Source: Lachnospiraceae bacterium (GTDB taxonomy: Bacteria; Bacillota; Clostridia; Lachnospirales; Lachnospiraceae). Taken from it: 64,000 nucleotides of DNA. The position numbers and the translations under genes were made by a program. Below are positions 44,674-54,215 of the stretch, piece after piece; within the stretch, counting starts at the first letter, position 1, and every line of letters begins with the position of its first letter. Below the pieces are notes generated by a model, which worked only from the letters and a program-made list of their open reading frames with translations, was not told the DNA's origin and ran no database searches. The stretch is taken from the NCBI GenBank assembly GCA_030825115.1, contig JAPJQL010000006.1, positions 1 to 64,000 on the forward strand. The letters are read 5' to 3'.

Positions 44674-45894
44674 ATGAAGAATATTATTGTTGGTCAGTCC
44701 GGCGGTCCCACTGCCGTGATCAATGCCAGTCTTTACGGCGTGATCTGCGAGGCGCTGGCACAGGAGGAAGTTGGACATGTCTACGGCATGATCAATGGAA
44801 TAGAAGGCTTTCTGCAGGACCACTATATGGATCTGGGGACGGAGCTGTCAGGGGAGGAGCTGGAGCTGTTAAAACTGACTCCTGCGGCGTATCTCGGCTC
44901 CTGCCGTTATAAGCTGCCGGAGGATCTGACGTCCGTATTTTATAAGACTATTTTTGAGAAGATGAAGGCGCTGGATATCGGATATTTCTTCTATATCGGA
45001 GGAAATGATTCGATGGATACGGTGAGCAAGCTTTCCCGCTATGCGGCGCAGGAAGGCAGCGATATCCGGTTTATTGGTATCCCGAAGACCATCGACAATG
45101 ACCTGATCGAGACAGACCATACTCCGGGATTTGGAAGCGCGGCAAAATATGTGGCAGGCACGGTGCGGGAGATCGTCCTGGATTCCTCGGTATACCAGCA
45201 GAAGGCGGTGACGATCATCGAGCTCATGGGACGTCATGCGGGCTGGCTGACTGCGGCAAGCGTGCTGGCGAGAAAACACGAGGGAGATAATCCGGTGCTC
45301 ATCTATCTGCCGGAGGCGGATTTTGAGATGGAACAGTTTGCCCATGATCTGGAGGACGCGCTGCGCCACAGGAATAATGTCGTAGTCTGCATTTCCGAGG
45401 GGATATCGGATGCGTCGGGGACGTTTGTCTGCGAATACGGCGCGGAGGCTCAGGTAGATAACTTCGGACACAAGATGCTGACCGGCTGCGGAAAGGTGCT
45501 TGAGAACTTTGTGCGCCACAGATTCGGCGTGAAGGTGCGTTCTGTGGAACTGAATGTCAGCCAGCGGTGTTCCGGGCTGGCGGCCTCCGGGACGGACATC
45601 GACGAGGCGGTGGAAGCTGGGCGGCAGGGCGTGAAGGCGGCGCTGCGCGGCGAGACAGGCAGGATGATTGCATTTTGCCGGACGTCTGCAAAGGGAGAGC
45701 CATACCGGATGGAATGCCGTACCGTGGATGTGAATCAGGTCTGCAATCAGGAGAAGCCGGTTCCGGCGGAGTGGATCACAGGCAATGGTAATGACATCAG
45801 CCGGGAATTTATCGAATATGCGACGCCGCTGATCCGGGGAGAAGTGACCCGTGAGATGGAAAACGGCGTGCCAAAATATCTTTACCGGAAATGA
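44674..45894 (+). CDS. 6-phosphofructokinase, probably pyrophosphate-dependent
   Basis: This 406-residue phosphofructokinase has GQSGGPTAVINAS at the N-terminus, the active block GIPKTIDNDLIETDHTPGFGSAAKY and IELMGRHAGWLTAAS. Where ATP enzymes read GGDGS it has GGNDS (residues 109-113), with D112 in the position of the ATP-type glycine, and PKTIDND carries K138 where ATP enzymes have glycine. Both changes mark PPi-dependent enzymes. It would make fructose 1,6-bisphosphate reversibly from PPi. The ATG at 44674 follows TGGAGGAG. It stands alone behind its own promoter. Confidence 0.85.
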   Translation: MKNIIVGQSGGPTAVINASLYGVICEALAQEEVGHVYGMINGIEGFLQDHYMDLGTELSGEELELLKLTPAAYLGSCRYKLPEDLTSVFYKTIFEKMKALDIGYFFYIGGNDSMDTVSKLSRYAAQEGSDIRFIGIPKTIDNDLIETDHTPGFGSAAKYVAGTVREIVLDSSVYQQKAVTIIELMGRHAGWLTAASVLARKHEGDNPVLIYLPEADFEMEQFAHDLEDALRHRNNVVVCISEGISDASGTFVCEYGAEAQVDNFGHKMLTGCGKVLENFVRHRFGVKVRSVELNVSQRCSGLAASGTDIDEAVEAGRQGVKAALRGETGRMIAFCRTSAKGEPYRMECRTVDVNQVCNQEKPVPAEWITGNGNDISREFIEYATPLIRGEVTREMENGVPKYLYRK

Positions 45895-45998
45895 TTGTAA
45901 AAATATTTTGCAAATTTGAGAGAATTGTTATATACTATGGAAAGAGCGTGCATGACAAAAGATAGCACCGATTACTAAGCAAAGGAAGGATATGTTTT

Positions 45999-46508
45999 AT
46001 GGCATTATTAGAGACCTGGAGAAACCTCGCTTACGGCGACGGTTTGAACGATAAAGAGAAAGAGAATCTGTGGAACGGTTATTTTACAATCGAGAAAGGC
46101 ATCTATGAGAAGCTGCTCTCAAACCCGGCAGAGGTCGTGGAAGGTTCTGTAAAAGAACTGGCTGAGAAGTATGAGACGGAAGTGCTGGTCATGACCGGCT
46201 TTCTGGACGGCATCAACGAGAGCCTGAAAGGATATGAGAACCCGATCGATACCATGGAAGAGGACACCGTGGTAAAGATTGAGATCGACCCGGAAAAGCT
46301 GTATTACAACATGGTGGAGGCGAAGGCTGAGTGGCTGTATACCTTACCGCAGTGGGACGCTATCCTCAGTGAGGAGAAAAGAAAAGAGCTGTATAAGGAG
46401 CAGAAGGCTTCCGGCACGATCCGCAAGGATAAAAAGGTTGGGAGAAACGACCCGTGTCCGTGCGGCAGCGGTTTGAAATATAAAAAATGCTGCGGCAAGA
46501 ACGCATAA
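45999..46508 (+). CDS. SEC-C zinc-motif protein
   Basis: This 169-residue soluble protein ends with a SEC-C zinc finger ([18 protein letters not shown] region, residues 148-166) like that at the SecA C-terminus, which binds zinc and contacts SecB or ribosomes. The first 140 residues are helical and acidic with no other domain ([27 protein letters not shown] opening). The pattern is common in Clostridia with unknown function; a chaperone or ribosome-associated role is only a guess. Confidence 0.85.
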   Translation: MALLETWRNLAYGDGLNDKEKENLWNGYFTIEKGIYEKLLSNPAEVVEGSVKELAEKYETEVLVMTGFLDGINESLKGYENPIDTMEEDTVVKIEIDPEKLYYNMVEAKAEWLYTLPQWDAILSEEKRKELYKEQKASGTIRKDKKVGRNDPCPCGSGLKYKKCCGKNA

Positions 46509-46620
46509 AGTCGGAATCAGAGTGGATATGGCAGGGGCATCGGTGAGGTGTTCCTGCTTTCTTTGATTCAGGAAACGATGTGATTTTCAGATGTATGACA
46601 AAAGCAGATTGGAGGGAACA

Positions 46621-47385
46621 ATGGACGCGTACACAGGCTTTGCGGCTGTCTATGATATGTTCATGGACAATATCCCATATGAGGAATGGTGTGAATATCT
46701 GACGGGTATCCTGAAAGACTATGGGGTAGAGGACGGACTGGTGCTGGATTTGGGCTGCGGCACGGGTAAGCTCACAAGGCTTCTGGCCGGGAAGGGCTAT
46801 GATATGATCGGGGTCGATCTGTCAGAGGAGATGCTGGAGATCGCTATGGAACATCAGGCGATTGAGGGCGGGGAAATCCTGTATCTGCTTCAGGATATGC
46901 GGGAGTTTGAGCTGTACGGAACCGTAGGCGCGGTAGTCAGCATCTGCGACTCGGTCAATTATCTGACGGAGTATGAGGAACTGGTGCAGGTATTTTCCCT
47001 TGTCAACAATTATCTGGATCCGGGCGGGGTGTTTGTATTTGACCTGAATACGCCTTATAAATACCGGGAGATCCTTGGAGAACAGACGATTGCGGAAAAC
47101 AGGGCAGAGGGCAGCTTTATCTGGGAGAATTACTTCGACGAGGAGGACCGGGTGAACGAGTATGACCTGACCCTGTTCATCCGTGAGGAGGACGGGCGGT
47201 TTCAAAAGTTCGAGGAGACCCATTACCAGCGTTCTTATACACTCGGGGAAGTGCGGCAGGCGATTTTGGAAGCGGGGATGGAATTTGTGACGGCTTACGA
47301 CGCGTTTACGAAGGAACCGCCGAAAGAGGACAGTGAACGTATCTATATCGTGGCAAAGGAAAAGGGAAAAGTAAGACAAAGATAG
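46621..47385 (+). CDS. Class I SAM-dependent methyltransferase
   Basis: This 254-residue methyltransferase starts with YTGFAAVYDMFMDNIPYEEWCEYL and has LVLDLGCGTGKLTRLLA as motif I, GVDLSEEMLEIA as motif II and VVSICDSVNYLTEYEEL as the motif III region. It looks like a small-molecule or protein methylase of the YqeM/SmtA style; the substrate is unknown. The ATG at 46621 has GGAGGG upstream; the frame is open 10 codons further back. It lies 26 bp before hslO and may be cotranscribed. Confidence 0.88.
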   Translation: MDAYTGFAAVYDMFMDNIPYEEWCEYLTGILKDYGVEDGLVLDLGCGTGKLTRLLAGKGYDMIGVDLSEEMLEIAMEHQAIEGGEILYLLQDMREFELYGTVGAVVSICDSVNYLTEYEELVQVFSLVNNYLDPGGVFVFDLNTPYKYREILGEQTIAENRAEGSFIWENYFDEEDRVNEYDLTLFIREEDGRFQKFEETHYQRSYTLGEVRQAILEAGMEFVTAYDAFTKEPPKEDSERIYIVAKEKGKVRQR

Positions 47386-47411
47386 AAAAAAGACAGTAGG
47401 AGGACAGACAG

Positions 47412-48290
47412 ATGTCAGATTATATCATCAGAGCAACGGCGGCTAAGGGACAGATCCGCGCGTTTGCCGCAACTACAAGGGAACTGGTGGAATATGCCAG
47501 AAGCGCCCATAACACCAGTCCGGTCGCGACGGCGGCGCTGGGGCGGCTTTTGACGGGAGGAGCCATGATGGGAGTCATGATGAAGGGCGACAAAGACCTT
47601 CTCACCATCAAGATCAACGGAGATGGTCCGATCGGAGGACTGACCGTGACTGCTGATTCCAAAGGGAATGTAAAGGGGTATGTCTACAATCCGGGAGTTA
47701 TGCTTCCCCCGAATGAAAAAGGAAAGCTGGACGTCGGCGGCGCTCTGGGTGTCGGCGTCTTGAGCGTGATCAAGGATATCGGGCTGAAAGAGCCGTACGA
47801 GGGGCAGACGATCCTTGTCACCGGAGAGATTGCAGAGGATTTGACCTATTATTTTGCCACCTCAGAGCAGACTCCGTCCAGCGTAGCTTTGGGCGTGCTC
47901 ATGAACCGGGACAACACGGTGCGCCAGGCGGGCGGATTTATCCTGCAGCTTCTGCCGGGGGCGTCGGAGGAGGTGATCTCCGGTCTGGAGAGCAAGCTGG
48001 CAGGGGTCAGCTCCATTACGTCCCTTTTGGACGAGGGAAAGACGCCGGAGATGATTCTCGAATATCTGCTGGGAGATTTTGGTCTGGAGATTCTGGATAA
48101 GATGCCGGCGGCATTTGAATGCAACTGCTCTAAGAGCCGGATTGAAAAGGCGCTCATCAGCGTGGGCAAACAGGAACTGCAGGATATGATCGATGAGGGG
48201 AAGACCATCGAAGTCAACTGCCATTTCTGCAATAAAAATTATCCTGTCACGGTGGAGGAACTGAAAGTCCTGATGGAACAGGCAAAATAA
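47412..48290 (+). CDS. hslO: Redox-regulated chaperone Hsp33
   Basis: This 292-residue Hsp33 is a chaperone switched on by oxidation. The N-terminal domain begins DYIIRATAAKGQIRAFAATT, and the C-terminal zinc switch has C237 and C239 in CNCS and C270 and C273 in CHFC, the expected C-x-C then C-x-x-C set. Length is normal. AGGAGG sits upstream. The gene suits an anaerobe that also carries FprA and SirTM defences. Confidence 0.95.
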   Translation: MSDYIIRATAAKGQIRAFAATTRELVEYARSAHNTSPVATAALGRLLTGGAMMGVMMKGDKDLLTIKINGDGPIGGLTVTADSKGNVKGYVYNPGVMLPPNEKGKLDVGGALGVGVLSVIKDIGLKEPYEGQTILVTGEIAEDLTYYFATSEQTPSSVALGVLMNRDNTVRQAGGFILQLLPGASEEVISGLESKLAGVSSITSLLDEGKTPEMILEYLLGDFGLEILDKMPAAFECNCSKSRIEKALISVGKQELQDMIDEGKTIEVNCHFCNKNYPVTVEELKVLMEQAK

Positions 48291-48304
48291 TGCCGCCATT
48301 TGGC

Positions 48305-48375
48305 TTTGGCGCTATCGGTTAATGCCAAAACCGTTTTTCTTAAGATTGCATATGCCCGGCCGCATCCTGTATAAT
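48305..48375 (+). promoter_or_regulatory. MtlR-type operator and promoter of mtlA operon
   Basis: A 25-bp site (48305-48329) with inverted ends TTTGGC and GCCAAA around GCTATCGGTTAAT lies 16 bp upstream of the promoter TTGCAT (48346-48351), 18-bp spacer, TATAAT (48370-48375). A near copy with identical spacing precedes mtlF at 53592. Confidence 0.75.
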
Positions 48376-48459
48376 AAAGCCATCAGAAAGAACATGATTG
48401 GCCAGTCATACCTTTCCTAACATGAAGAGAATCGGAAAAGAGAGGGGTATGAAATCATT

Positions 48460-49845
48460 ATGAAGGAAAAAGTACAGGTATTTGGGCGGTTTCTAAGCGG
48501 CATGGTGATGCCGAATATCGGGGCGTTTATTGCGTGGGGACTGATTACGGCGTTGTTTATTCCGACAGGCTGGTGGCCGGATGAGCGGCTGAGTGCACTG
48601 GTGGGGCCGATGTCCCAGATGCTGCTTCCGCTGCTGATCGCCTATACGGGCGGCCAGGCGGTGGCAGGACAGCGGGGCGGCGTGATTGGGGCGATCGCGA
48701 CGATGGGCGTGATCGTAGGCGCTGATGTCCCGATGTTTATCGGGGCGATGATCATGGGACCGTTATCCGGTCTTGTCATCAAGAAATTTGACCAGTGTAT
48801 CGAAGGAAAAGTAAAAGCAGGTTTTGAGATGTTGGTGAATAACTTTTCCCTTGGGATCATCGGCGCAGTCCTTGCACTGATCGCGCTGGCCGGGGTAACT
48901 CCGCTGGTGGCGGGGCTTAACAGGGCGATGGAAGTGGGGGTTGGTTTCTTTGTAGACAGGAAGATCCTGCCGCTGACCAGCATTTTCATTGAACCGGCAA
49001 AAGTATTGTTCCTGAATAACGCGATCAACCATGGAATTCTGTCGCCGATGGGCATCCAGCAGGTAGAGGAGATCGGAAAGTCGATGTTCTTTTTGCTGGA
49101 GGCGAATCCGGGACCGGGGCTTGGCATCCTGTTAGCATACTGTCTGGCTGGAAAAGGTTCTGCAAAGAGCTCAGCTCCGGGTGCAGTCATCATCCATTTC
49201 CTGGGCGGAATCCATGAGATTTATTTTCCGTACATTCTGATGAATCCACTGCTGATCCTTGCGGTCATCGCCGGCGGCGCCAGCGGCGTGTTTATGTTCC
49301 AGCTGCTGGGGGCAGGGCTTACGGCCCCGGCATCACCGGGAAGTATCCTTGCAATCCTTGCCATGACGCCAAAGGGCGGCTATCTGCCGGTGCTGGCAGG
49401 CGTGGCGGTGGCAGCCGTTGTATCCTTTTTTGTGGCATTGCCGCTGCTGAAATTTGCGGGTAAAGATACGAATCTGGAAGGGTCCCAGGCGAAGATGAAG
49501 CAGATGAAGGCAGAGTCCAAGGGACAGCAGACGGCCGCTGCAAAAGCTCCGGCGGCAGCGGGAGAAGTACACAAGATCGTGTTTGCCTGCGACGCGGGGA
49601 TGGGATCCAGCGCAATGGGCGCGACGGTTTTGAAGAAGAAGCTGAAAGAGGCAGGGCTTGGTCAGATTGAGGTGGTACATTCCCCGGTGTCTTCGATCCC
49701 GGCGGATGCAGAGGTGGTCGTGACCCACAATGAGCTTGGGGAGCGGGCGGCGCACAGCAACCCCGATGCAAGGCTGGTGCTGATCACCAATTTCCTTGCG
49801 GCCCCGGAATATGATGAGCTGGTCTCGGAACTGAAAGATAAATAG
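48460..49845 (+). CDS. mtlA: Mannitol-type PTS permease IICB
   Basis: This 461-residue PTS enzyme of the mannitol class imports and phosphorylates a hexitol. The IIC part has [43 protein letters not shown] and the [15 protein letters not shown] loop that precedes the substrate-binding region. An Ala/Lys linker follows, then the IIB domain with phospho-cysteine C377 in [16 protein letters not shown] domain is missing and is supplied by mtlF. The start at 48460 has GAGAGGGG upstream and the AAATCATTATG context. It begins a mtlA, second IICB, mtlR operon. Confidence 0.93.
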   Translation: MKEKVQVFGRFLSGMVMPNIGAFIAWGLITALFIPTGWWPDERLSALVGPMSQMLLPLLIAYTGGQAVAGQRGGVIGAIATMGVIVGADVPMFIGAMIMGPLSGLVIKKFDQCIEGKVKAGFEMLVNNFSLGIIGAVLALIALAGVTPLVAGLNRAMEVGVGFFVDRKILPLTSIFIEPAKVLFLNNAINHGILSPMGIQQVEEIGKSMFFLLEANPGPGLGILLAYCLAGKGSAKSSAPGAVIIHFLGGIHEIYFPYILMNPLLILAVIAGGASGVFMFQLLGAGLTAPASPGSILAILAMTPKGGYLPVLAGVAVAAVVSFFVALPLLKFAGKDTNLEGSQAKMKQMKAESKGQQTAAAKAPAAAGEVHKIVFACDAGMGSSAMGATVLKKKLKEAGLGQIEVVHSPVSSIPADAEVVVTHNELGERAAHSNPDARLVLITNFLAAPEYDELVSELKDK

Positions 49846-49981
49846 TTTGTTACGGCACAGGAAGGCGTTTGAAATGTCCTTTCTGTGCTCTTTCTGCATG
49901 GAAAAGCGGCATGTCACTGCATCTGCCGCAGAGGAGAAAGGCAGCAGATGCGAGGAGACTAAAGGAGGTTGCGGGAAGGTG

Positions 49982-51328
49982 ATGAAAGAGCGGGGAATCT
50001 GGAAAGGGCTGCGGCTGTACCGTACCGTCATTACCAGAAATATTGTCTTATTTATGGCAGTCGGACTGTTGAATATCTTTTTTGCCGACTCCGGATTTTT
50101 TCCAAATATCAGGATGCAGCAGCTTTCCCGGCTGATCTACCAGACAGCGCTGCCGCTGATTGCAGGTTATCTGGTTGGCAGGGAATGGGGCAGCGAGGTC
50201 GGAGGGATGGCAGGGGTGATCGCCGCCGCCGGTATTTTGCTGTCGGAATGCAGTGCGGTCCTTATCGGCGCGGTGGCCGTGGCGTCACTGACCGGCTGGG
50301 CGGCTTCACGCGGTTATGAACAGTTCCGTGACCGCATGCCGGCAGCGGGCGCGATGCTTGGCAGGAATCTCTGGATCGTGGCTGTGGGAGGCCTGGGCGC
50401 CTGGTTTGGCATGAGCCTGGTGTCTCCGGTCCTCAATGTGGTGAGCCGGAATCTCTTGTGGGCGATCGAGTGGCTCCAGAAAAACCAGATGATGTTCTTG
50501 TCAAGCATTCTGGTGGAGCCGGTGAAGCTTTTATATCTGAACAATGATGTAAACCACGGCCTTTTGATCCCTCTTGGCATGGAGCAGGTGCAGCTAACGG
50601 GCAGTTCCATGCTTTTTCTGCTGGAGACGAATCCGGGACCGGGGCTGGGGGTGCTGGCTGCCGTGTATCTCTGTGAGAAGGAACGGAAAAAGGAGATGGT
50701 TTCTGCAATGCTGACCCAGACGGTCGGGGGAATCCATGAGATTTATTTTCCGGTGGTCTTAGGCAATCTCCGTCTGGCTGCCGCTCTTATTGCCGGGGGG
50801 ATGGCGGGGACGGCATGGTGCTCTGTGGCTCATGCGGGGCTCGCCGGTCCGGTGTCTCCGGGCAGTATCCTGACGATTCTTTTGATGGCAGAGCCGGGGA
50901 GCCGTCTGCGGGTGTTTGGGGCATTTTTGCTGTCGGCTTTCGTATCTTGTCTGGTTGCTGTGGCGGTGTTAAAAGGAACAGTGCAAAAGCAGACGTCCGG
51001 TATGCCTGTTAAAGCGCCTGCCGAAGTGCCTCCCGCCGAATGCATTACCCGGATTTATGTTGTCTGTGCCGCGGGACTGGGCTCCAGTGCCATGGGCGCT
51101 TCCCTTTTCAGGAGGACCATGAAAAAGATGGGGATCATTGGCGTACAGGCGGCGGCAGCTCCGGCAGACGGGATTCCAGAGGATGCACAGCTCATCCTCT
51201 GCCAGCGCGAGTATGTCCGCATGCTGCCGGAAACAGACATTCCGGTGCTTTCTGTGGACAATCTGATGGACCAGCGGGAGTATGAACGGATCATCAAAGA
51301 GTTGAAGGAAAGGGGGCAGATTGTATGA
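49982..51328 (+). CDS. Divergent second mannitol-type PTS IICB protein
   Basis: This 448-residue paralogue of the upstream MtlA keeps [29 protein letters not shown] and SPGSILTILLM, and a IIB domain with C362 in CAAGLGSSAMG. It departs from MtlA in the first half: the [12 protein letters not shown] opening and the [15 protein letters not shown] block are replaced by unrelated hydrophobic sequence. It could recognise another hexitol, pair with MtlA or act as a sensor for MtlR. A spaced AAAGGAGG lies 12 bp before the ATG, and GTG just before is an alternative. It overlaps mtlR by ATGA. Confidence 0.8.
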   Translation: MKERGIWKGLRLYRTVITRNIVLFMAVGLLNIFFADSGFFPNIRMQQLSRLIYQTALPLIAGYLVGREWGSEVGGMAGVIAAAGILLSECSAVLIGAVAVASLTGWAASRGYEQFRDRMPAAGAMLGRNLWIVAVGGLGAWFGMSLVSPVLNVVSRNLLWAIEWLQKNQMMFLSSILVEPVKLLYLNNDVNHGLLIPLGMEQVQLTGSSMLFLLETNPGPGLGVLAAVYLCEKERKKEMVSAMLTQTVGGIHEIYFPVVLGNLRLAAALIAGGMAGTAWCSVAHAGLAGPVSPGSILTILLMAEPGSRLRVFGAFLLSAFVSCLVAVAVLKGTVQKQTSGMPVKAPAEVPPAECITRIYVVCAAGLGSSAMGASLFRRTMKKMGIIGVQAAAAPADGIPEDAQLILCQREYVRMLPETDIPVLSVDNLMDQREYERIIKELKERGQIV

Positions 51329-53439
51329 ACGGAGGATTAACTCCCCGGATGCAGGACATTGTGAGGGTGCTCCTTCTGGAGAAAAATCCCATGCCAGTCA
51401 AGGCTCTGGCGGAGCAGATTGGCGTCAGCAAGCGGACTGTCCAGCGGGAGCTTGAATATCTGGACCGCCCCCTGAAAGATTATGGATTAAAATTCTGTTC
51501 CAAGACAGGGAGCGGAGTATGGATTGAGGGGGAGAAGAAGGACCGGGAGCGGCTTCTTGAAGAGATATCCCAGAGCGACAATCTGGATGTGACCAACCGC
51601 ACCGAACGGCGCAAGCGGCTGATCTTGGAGATTTTAAAAGATAAGGATTTGAAAAAGCTGTATTACTACAGCGACATGTTCGGGGTCAGCGAGGCGACGG
51701 TCAGTTCCGACCTTGAGTCGGCAGAGGACTGGCTGTCCCAGTTTGGCCTTGCCATCGTGCGGAAACCGGGATATGGGGTCAGCATAGAGGGACAGGAAAA
51801 GGATTTCAGGGGAGCGCTCCGGGCGTTCATCGATGAAAATATGGACACCCAGATCGTTCGGGAGCTGTATGAGGACCGCAGCGAGGCACTGCTCCGTATG
51901 GTGTCGGATAAGCATGAAAAAAATATCTACCGCGTTCTGGATGAGGAGATCTTAAAACGTGTGGTAAAAGCAGTCCTCAGTATGCAGGACAAACGGATCC
52001 AGAACCTGACGGAGAATTCTTATACCGGTCTGATCATCCATGTGACCATTGCGGTCAACCGGATATTAAAGCAGGAGATGATCGAGGAGAATGAAATGCC
52101 TGCTAAATTTTCGGCAGAAGACGAAGATTATCAGCTTGCGGGGCGGATCAGGGAGGCGTTGGAACAGGAGTTTTCTTTGTCAATCCCCGAAGAAGAGACG
52201 GCTTATATCTGCCTTCATATCAAAGGCTCGAAAGTGCAGCAGGTAGAGGTGGACGAGGCGGCAAGGCGGCTGATGAATGAACCGCGGGAGCTTCTTGATA
52301 CAGTGAATGAGATGATAGACGCCTATGACAGCGAGGTGGCGTTTGCGCTCAAGCAGGATGAGGAGTTCGTGGTGCAGGGGCTGATCGCCCATCTTCAGCC
52401 TACCCTGGTCCGCCTGGCAAACGGCATGAAAATCCAGAATCCGCTGCTGGGCCATATAAAGCAGGAGTATGGGGATATCTACAACCGCTGCCTGGACGTG
52501 GCAAGGGTGATCGAGCGACGGTACGGGTATCCGGTGCCGGATACGGAGATCGGTTTTCTCTCCATCCACTTCGGAGCCGCCATGGTCCGGCTGGAGGGGC
52601 AAAAGGAGAGCAAGCGGAAGGTGCGGGTCGGGATTGTCTGTGCAAGCGGGATCGGTATTTCCCGCCTGATGCTCTCAAAGCTTGCGCGGTCATTTGTAAA
52701 CCGGGTGGACGTGAAGGCTTACGGAAAATATGAGCTCACGCCCTATGTACTGGAGCGGACCGATTTTCTGGTATCGACGATTCCCCTGACAGAGACAGAG
52801 GCGGATGTGGTGATGGTAAGCCCTCTGTTATCGGAACGGGATATGGATGCGATCGAGCAGAATGTGCGGCGGTATGAGCGGATGCCCCTTGTGGAGCAGA
52901 AAGAAGAGGAAGAGGAGTTCACCAGACAGTTGGAGCAGGTGAATTTGATCGCTACGCAGATCAAAGGCATCATAAAGGATATGGGACTGTGGAAGGTGGA
53001 TAACCGGATCAGTTTTGAAGAGCTGCTGGTGGCGATCGGGGAAGGTGCAAGCCCCTATCATGACCGGCAGGTGAAGATTCAGGAAGATCTGCGCTCAAGA
53101 GAGCAGCTGGGTACCCAGGTTTATCCGGAACTTGGGTTTGCCCTGTTCCATACGAGGACAGAAGGAGTGGTGAAGCCTGTTTTTTCGGTGTACCTGACAA
53201 AAGATCTGGGGCTGTATCTTGATCCGTATTTCCGGCAGATCGGTGCGGTGATCGTGATGCTTTTGCCAAAGGACGGATATGTGGCTGAGAACAGCCGGAT
53301 CCTTGGCCATCTCAGTGAGCAGCTGATCGAGGAACCGGAGTTTTTGGATACGATCATGGAGGGGGATAAGGAGCAGATCCGGGCGCTGCTTTCCCGGTAT
53401 CTGAAGCAGTTTTTTAATCAGTACCTGGACAGGGTATAA
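51325..53439 (+). CDS. mtlR: BglG-family transcriptional activator MtlR
   Basis: This 704-residue PTS-controlled activator has two N-terminal helix-turn-helix domains (VKALAEQIGVSKRTVQRELEYL near 24-45, and SEATVSSDLESAEDWL near 125), two PRD domains (about 180-420) with the histidines that receive phosphate, a IIB-like domain with VGIVCASGIGISRLML and a IIA-like C-terminus with GFALFHTRTEG. It should bind both 25-bp sites of this regulon when the PTS is transporting. It is followed by a strong terminator. Confidence 0.93.
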   Translation: MNGGLTPRMQDIVRVLLLEKNPMPVKALAEQIGVSKRTVQRELEYLDRPLKDYGLKFCSKTGSGVWIEGEKKDRERLLEEISQSDNLDVTNRTERRKRLILEILKDKDLKKLYYYSDMFGVSEATVSSDLESAEDWLSQFGLAIVRKPGYGVSIEGQEKDFRGALRAFIDENMDTQIVRELYEDRSEALLRMVSDKHEKNIYRVLDEEILKRVVKAVLSMQDKRIQNLTENSYTGLIIHVTIAVNRILKQEMIEENEMPAKFSAEDEDYQLAGRIREALEQEFSLSIPEEETAYICLHIKGSKVQQVEVDEAARRLMNEPRELLDTVNEMIDAYDSEVAFALKQDEEFVVQGLIAHLQPTLVRLANGMKIQNPLLGHIKQEYGDIYNRCLDVARVIERRYGYPVPDTEIGFLSIHFGAAMVRLEGQKESKRKVRVGIVCASGIGISRLMLSKLARSFVNRVDVKAYGKYELTPYVLERTDFLVSTIPLTETEADVVMVSPLLSERDMDAIEQNVRRYERMPLVEQKEEEEEFTRQLEQVNLIATQIKGIIKDMGLWKVDNRISFEELLVAIGEGASPYHDRQVKIQEDLRSREQLGTQVYPELGFALFHTRTEGVVKPVFSVYLTKDLGLYLDPYFRQIGAVIVMLLPKDGYVAENSRILGHLSEQLIEEPEFLDTIMEGDKEQIRALLSRYLKQFFNQYLDRV

Positions 53440-53473
53440 TGATCTCAGGAGTCATAGAGCCTGGCATACAGAT

Positions 53474-53528
53474 GCAGGGGCGATAACCTGCGAGAACATA
53501 TCTCGTGGCTGTCGCCCCTGCGTTTTTT
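53474..53528 (+). terminator. Rho-independent terminator after mtlR
   Basis: GCAGGGGCGA pairs with TCGCCCCTGC, with an inner CGAGA/TCTCG hairpin, followed by GTTTTTT. Confidence 0.85.
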
Positions 53529-53591
53529 GCACGGCGAAAAACCTCGCGGACGGACTTCCTTCTTGCCGGCTCAGGGCGGCCGGCTTTTAAT

Positions 53592-53662
53592 TCTGGCACT
53601 ATCCGATGATGCCAAATGCCATTTTGTTTCAATTGATTTTGTGTCTGCAAACCCCCTATAAT
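53592..53662 (+). promoter_or_regulatory. MtlR-type operator and promoter of mtlF operon
   Basis: The 25-bp site at 53592-53616 (TCTGGC ... GCCAAA) matches the mtlA site at 20 of 25 positions. It lies 16 bp before TTGATT (53633-53638), which is followed by an 18-bp spacer and TATAAT (53657-53662), exactly the mtlA geometry. Confidence 0.75.
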
Positions 53663-53717
53663 AAAGGCACAGAGAAACAGCAAAGCCGAAAAAACAGCAA
53701 AGAAAAAGGAGGTCCAT

Positions 53718-54173
53718 ATGTTTGGATTTGGCAGGAAGAAAGAAGAAAAGCCGGAGCTTTTAAAGAAGGAAAACATCCGGCTGGATTGTCCGGCCGTGAC
53801 AAAAGACGAAGCCATCCGGGCGGTGGGAAAGCTGCTTGTCGACAGCGGTTATGTGGATGAAAGTTACATCGATGCCATGTTAAAGCGGGAACTGAGCTTT
53901 CCTACGAATATCGGAAACGGAATCGCGCTTCCTCATGGTGTGGAGGAGGCAAAAAAGGATATCAGGCATTCGGGTATCGCCGTCATGGTCTATCCGGACG
54001 GGGTAAACTGGGGCAGCGAGGTGGTAAAGCTGGTCATCGGTATCGCGGGAGCCGGGGAGGACCATCTTGAAATCCTGTCCATCATTGCCGGGAAGATGGC
54101 AGAACCGGACGCGGTGGAACAGGTGGTCGCAAGCGACCGGGATGCCATCTATAAAGTGTTCACGGAACAATAG
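53718..54173 (+). CDS. mtlF: Mannitol-type PTS enzyme IIA
   Basis: This is a 151-residue IIA domain of the mannitol/fructose class. The phosphohistidine is H73 in GNGIALPHGVEEAKKD, with the second helper histidine in DIRHSGIAVMVYP. It passes phosphate from HPr to MtlA and probably to the second IICB. AAAGGAGG lies before the ATG. It heads the second operon of the regulon, ahead of the kinase and dehydrogenase. Confidence 0.93.
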   Translation: MFGFGRKKEEKPELLKKENIRLDCPAVTKDEAIRAVGKLLVDSGYVDESYIDAMLKRELSFPTNIGNGIALPHGVEEAKKDIRHSGIAVMVYPDGVNWGSEVVKLVIGIAGAGEDHLEILSIIAGKMAEPDAVEQVVASDRDAIYKVFTEQ

Positions 54174-54215
54174 GGAAATTGATAATTAATAAGGGGAAGA
54201 GAGGGAGAAATCATT

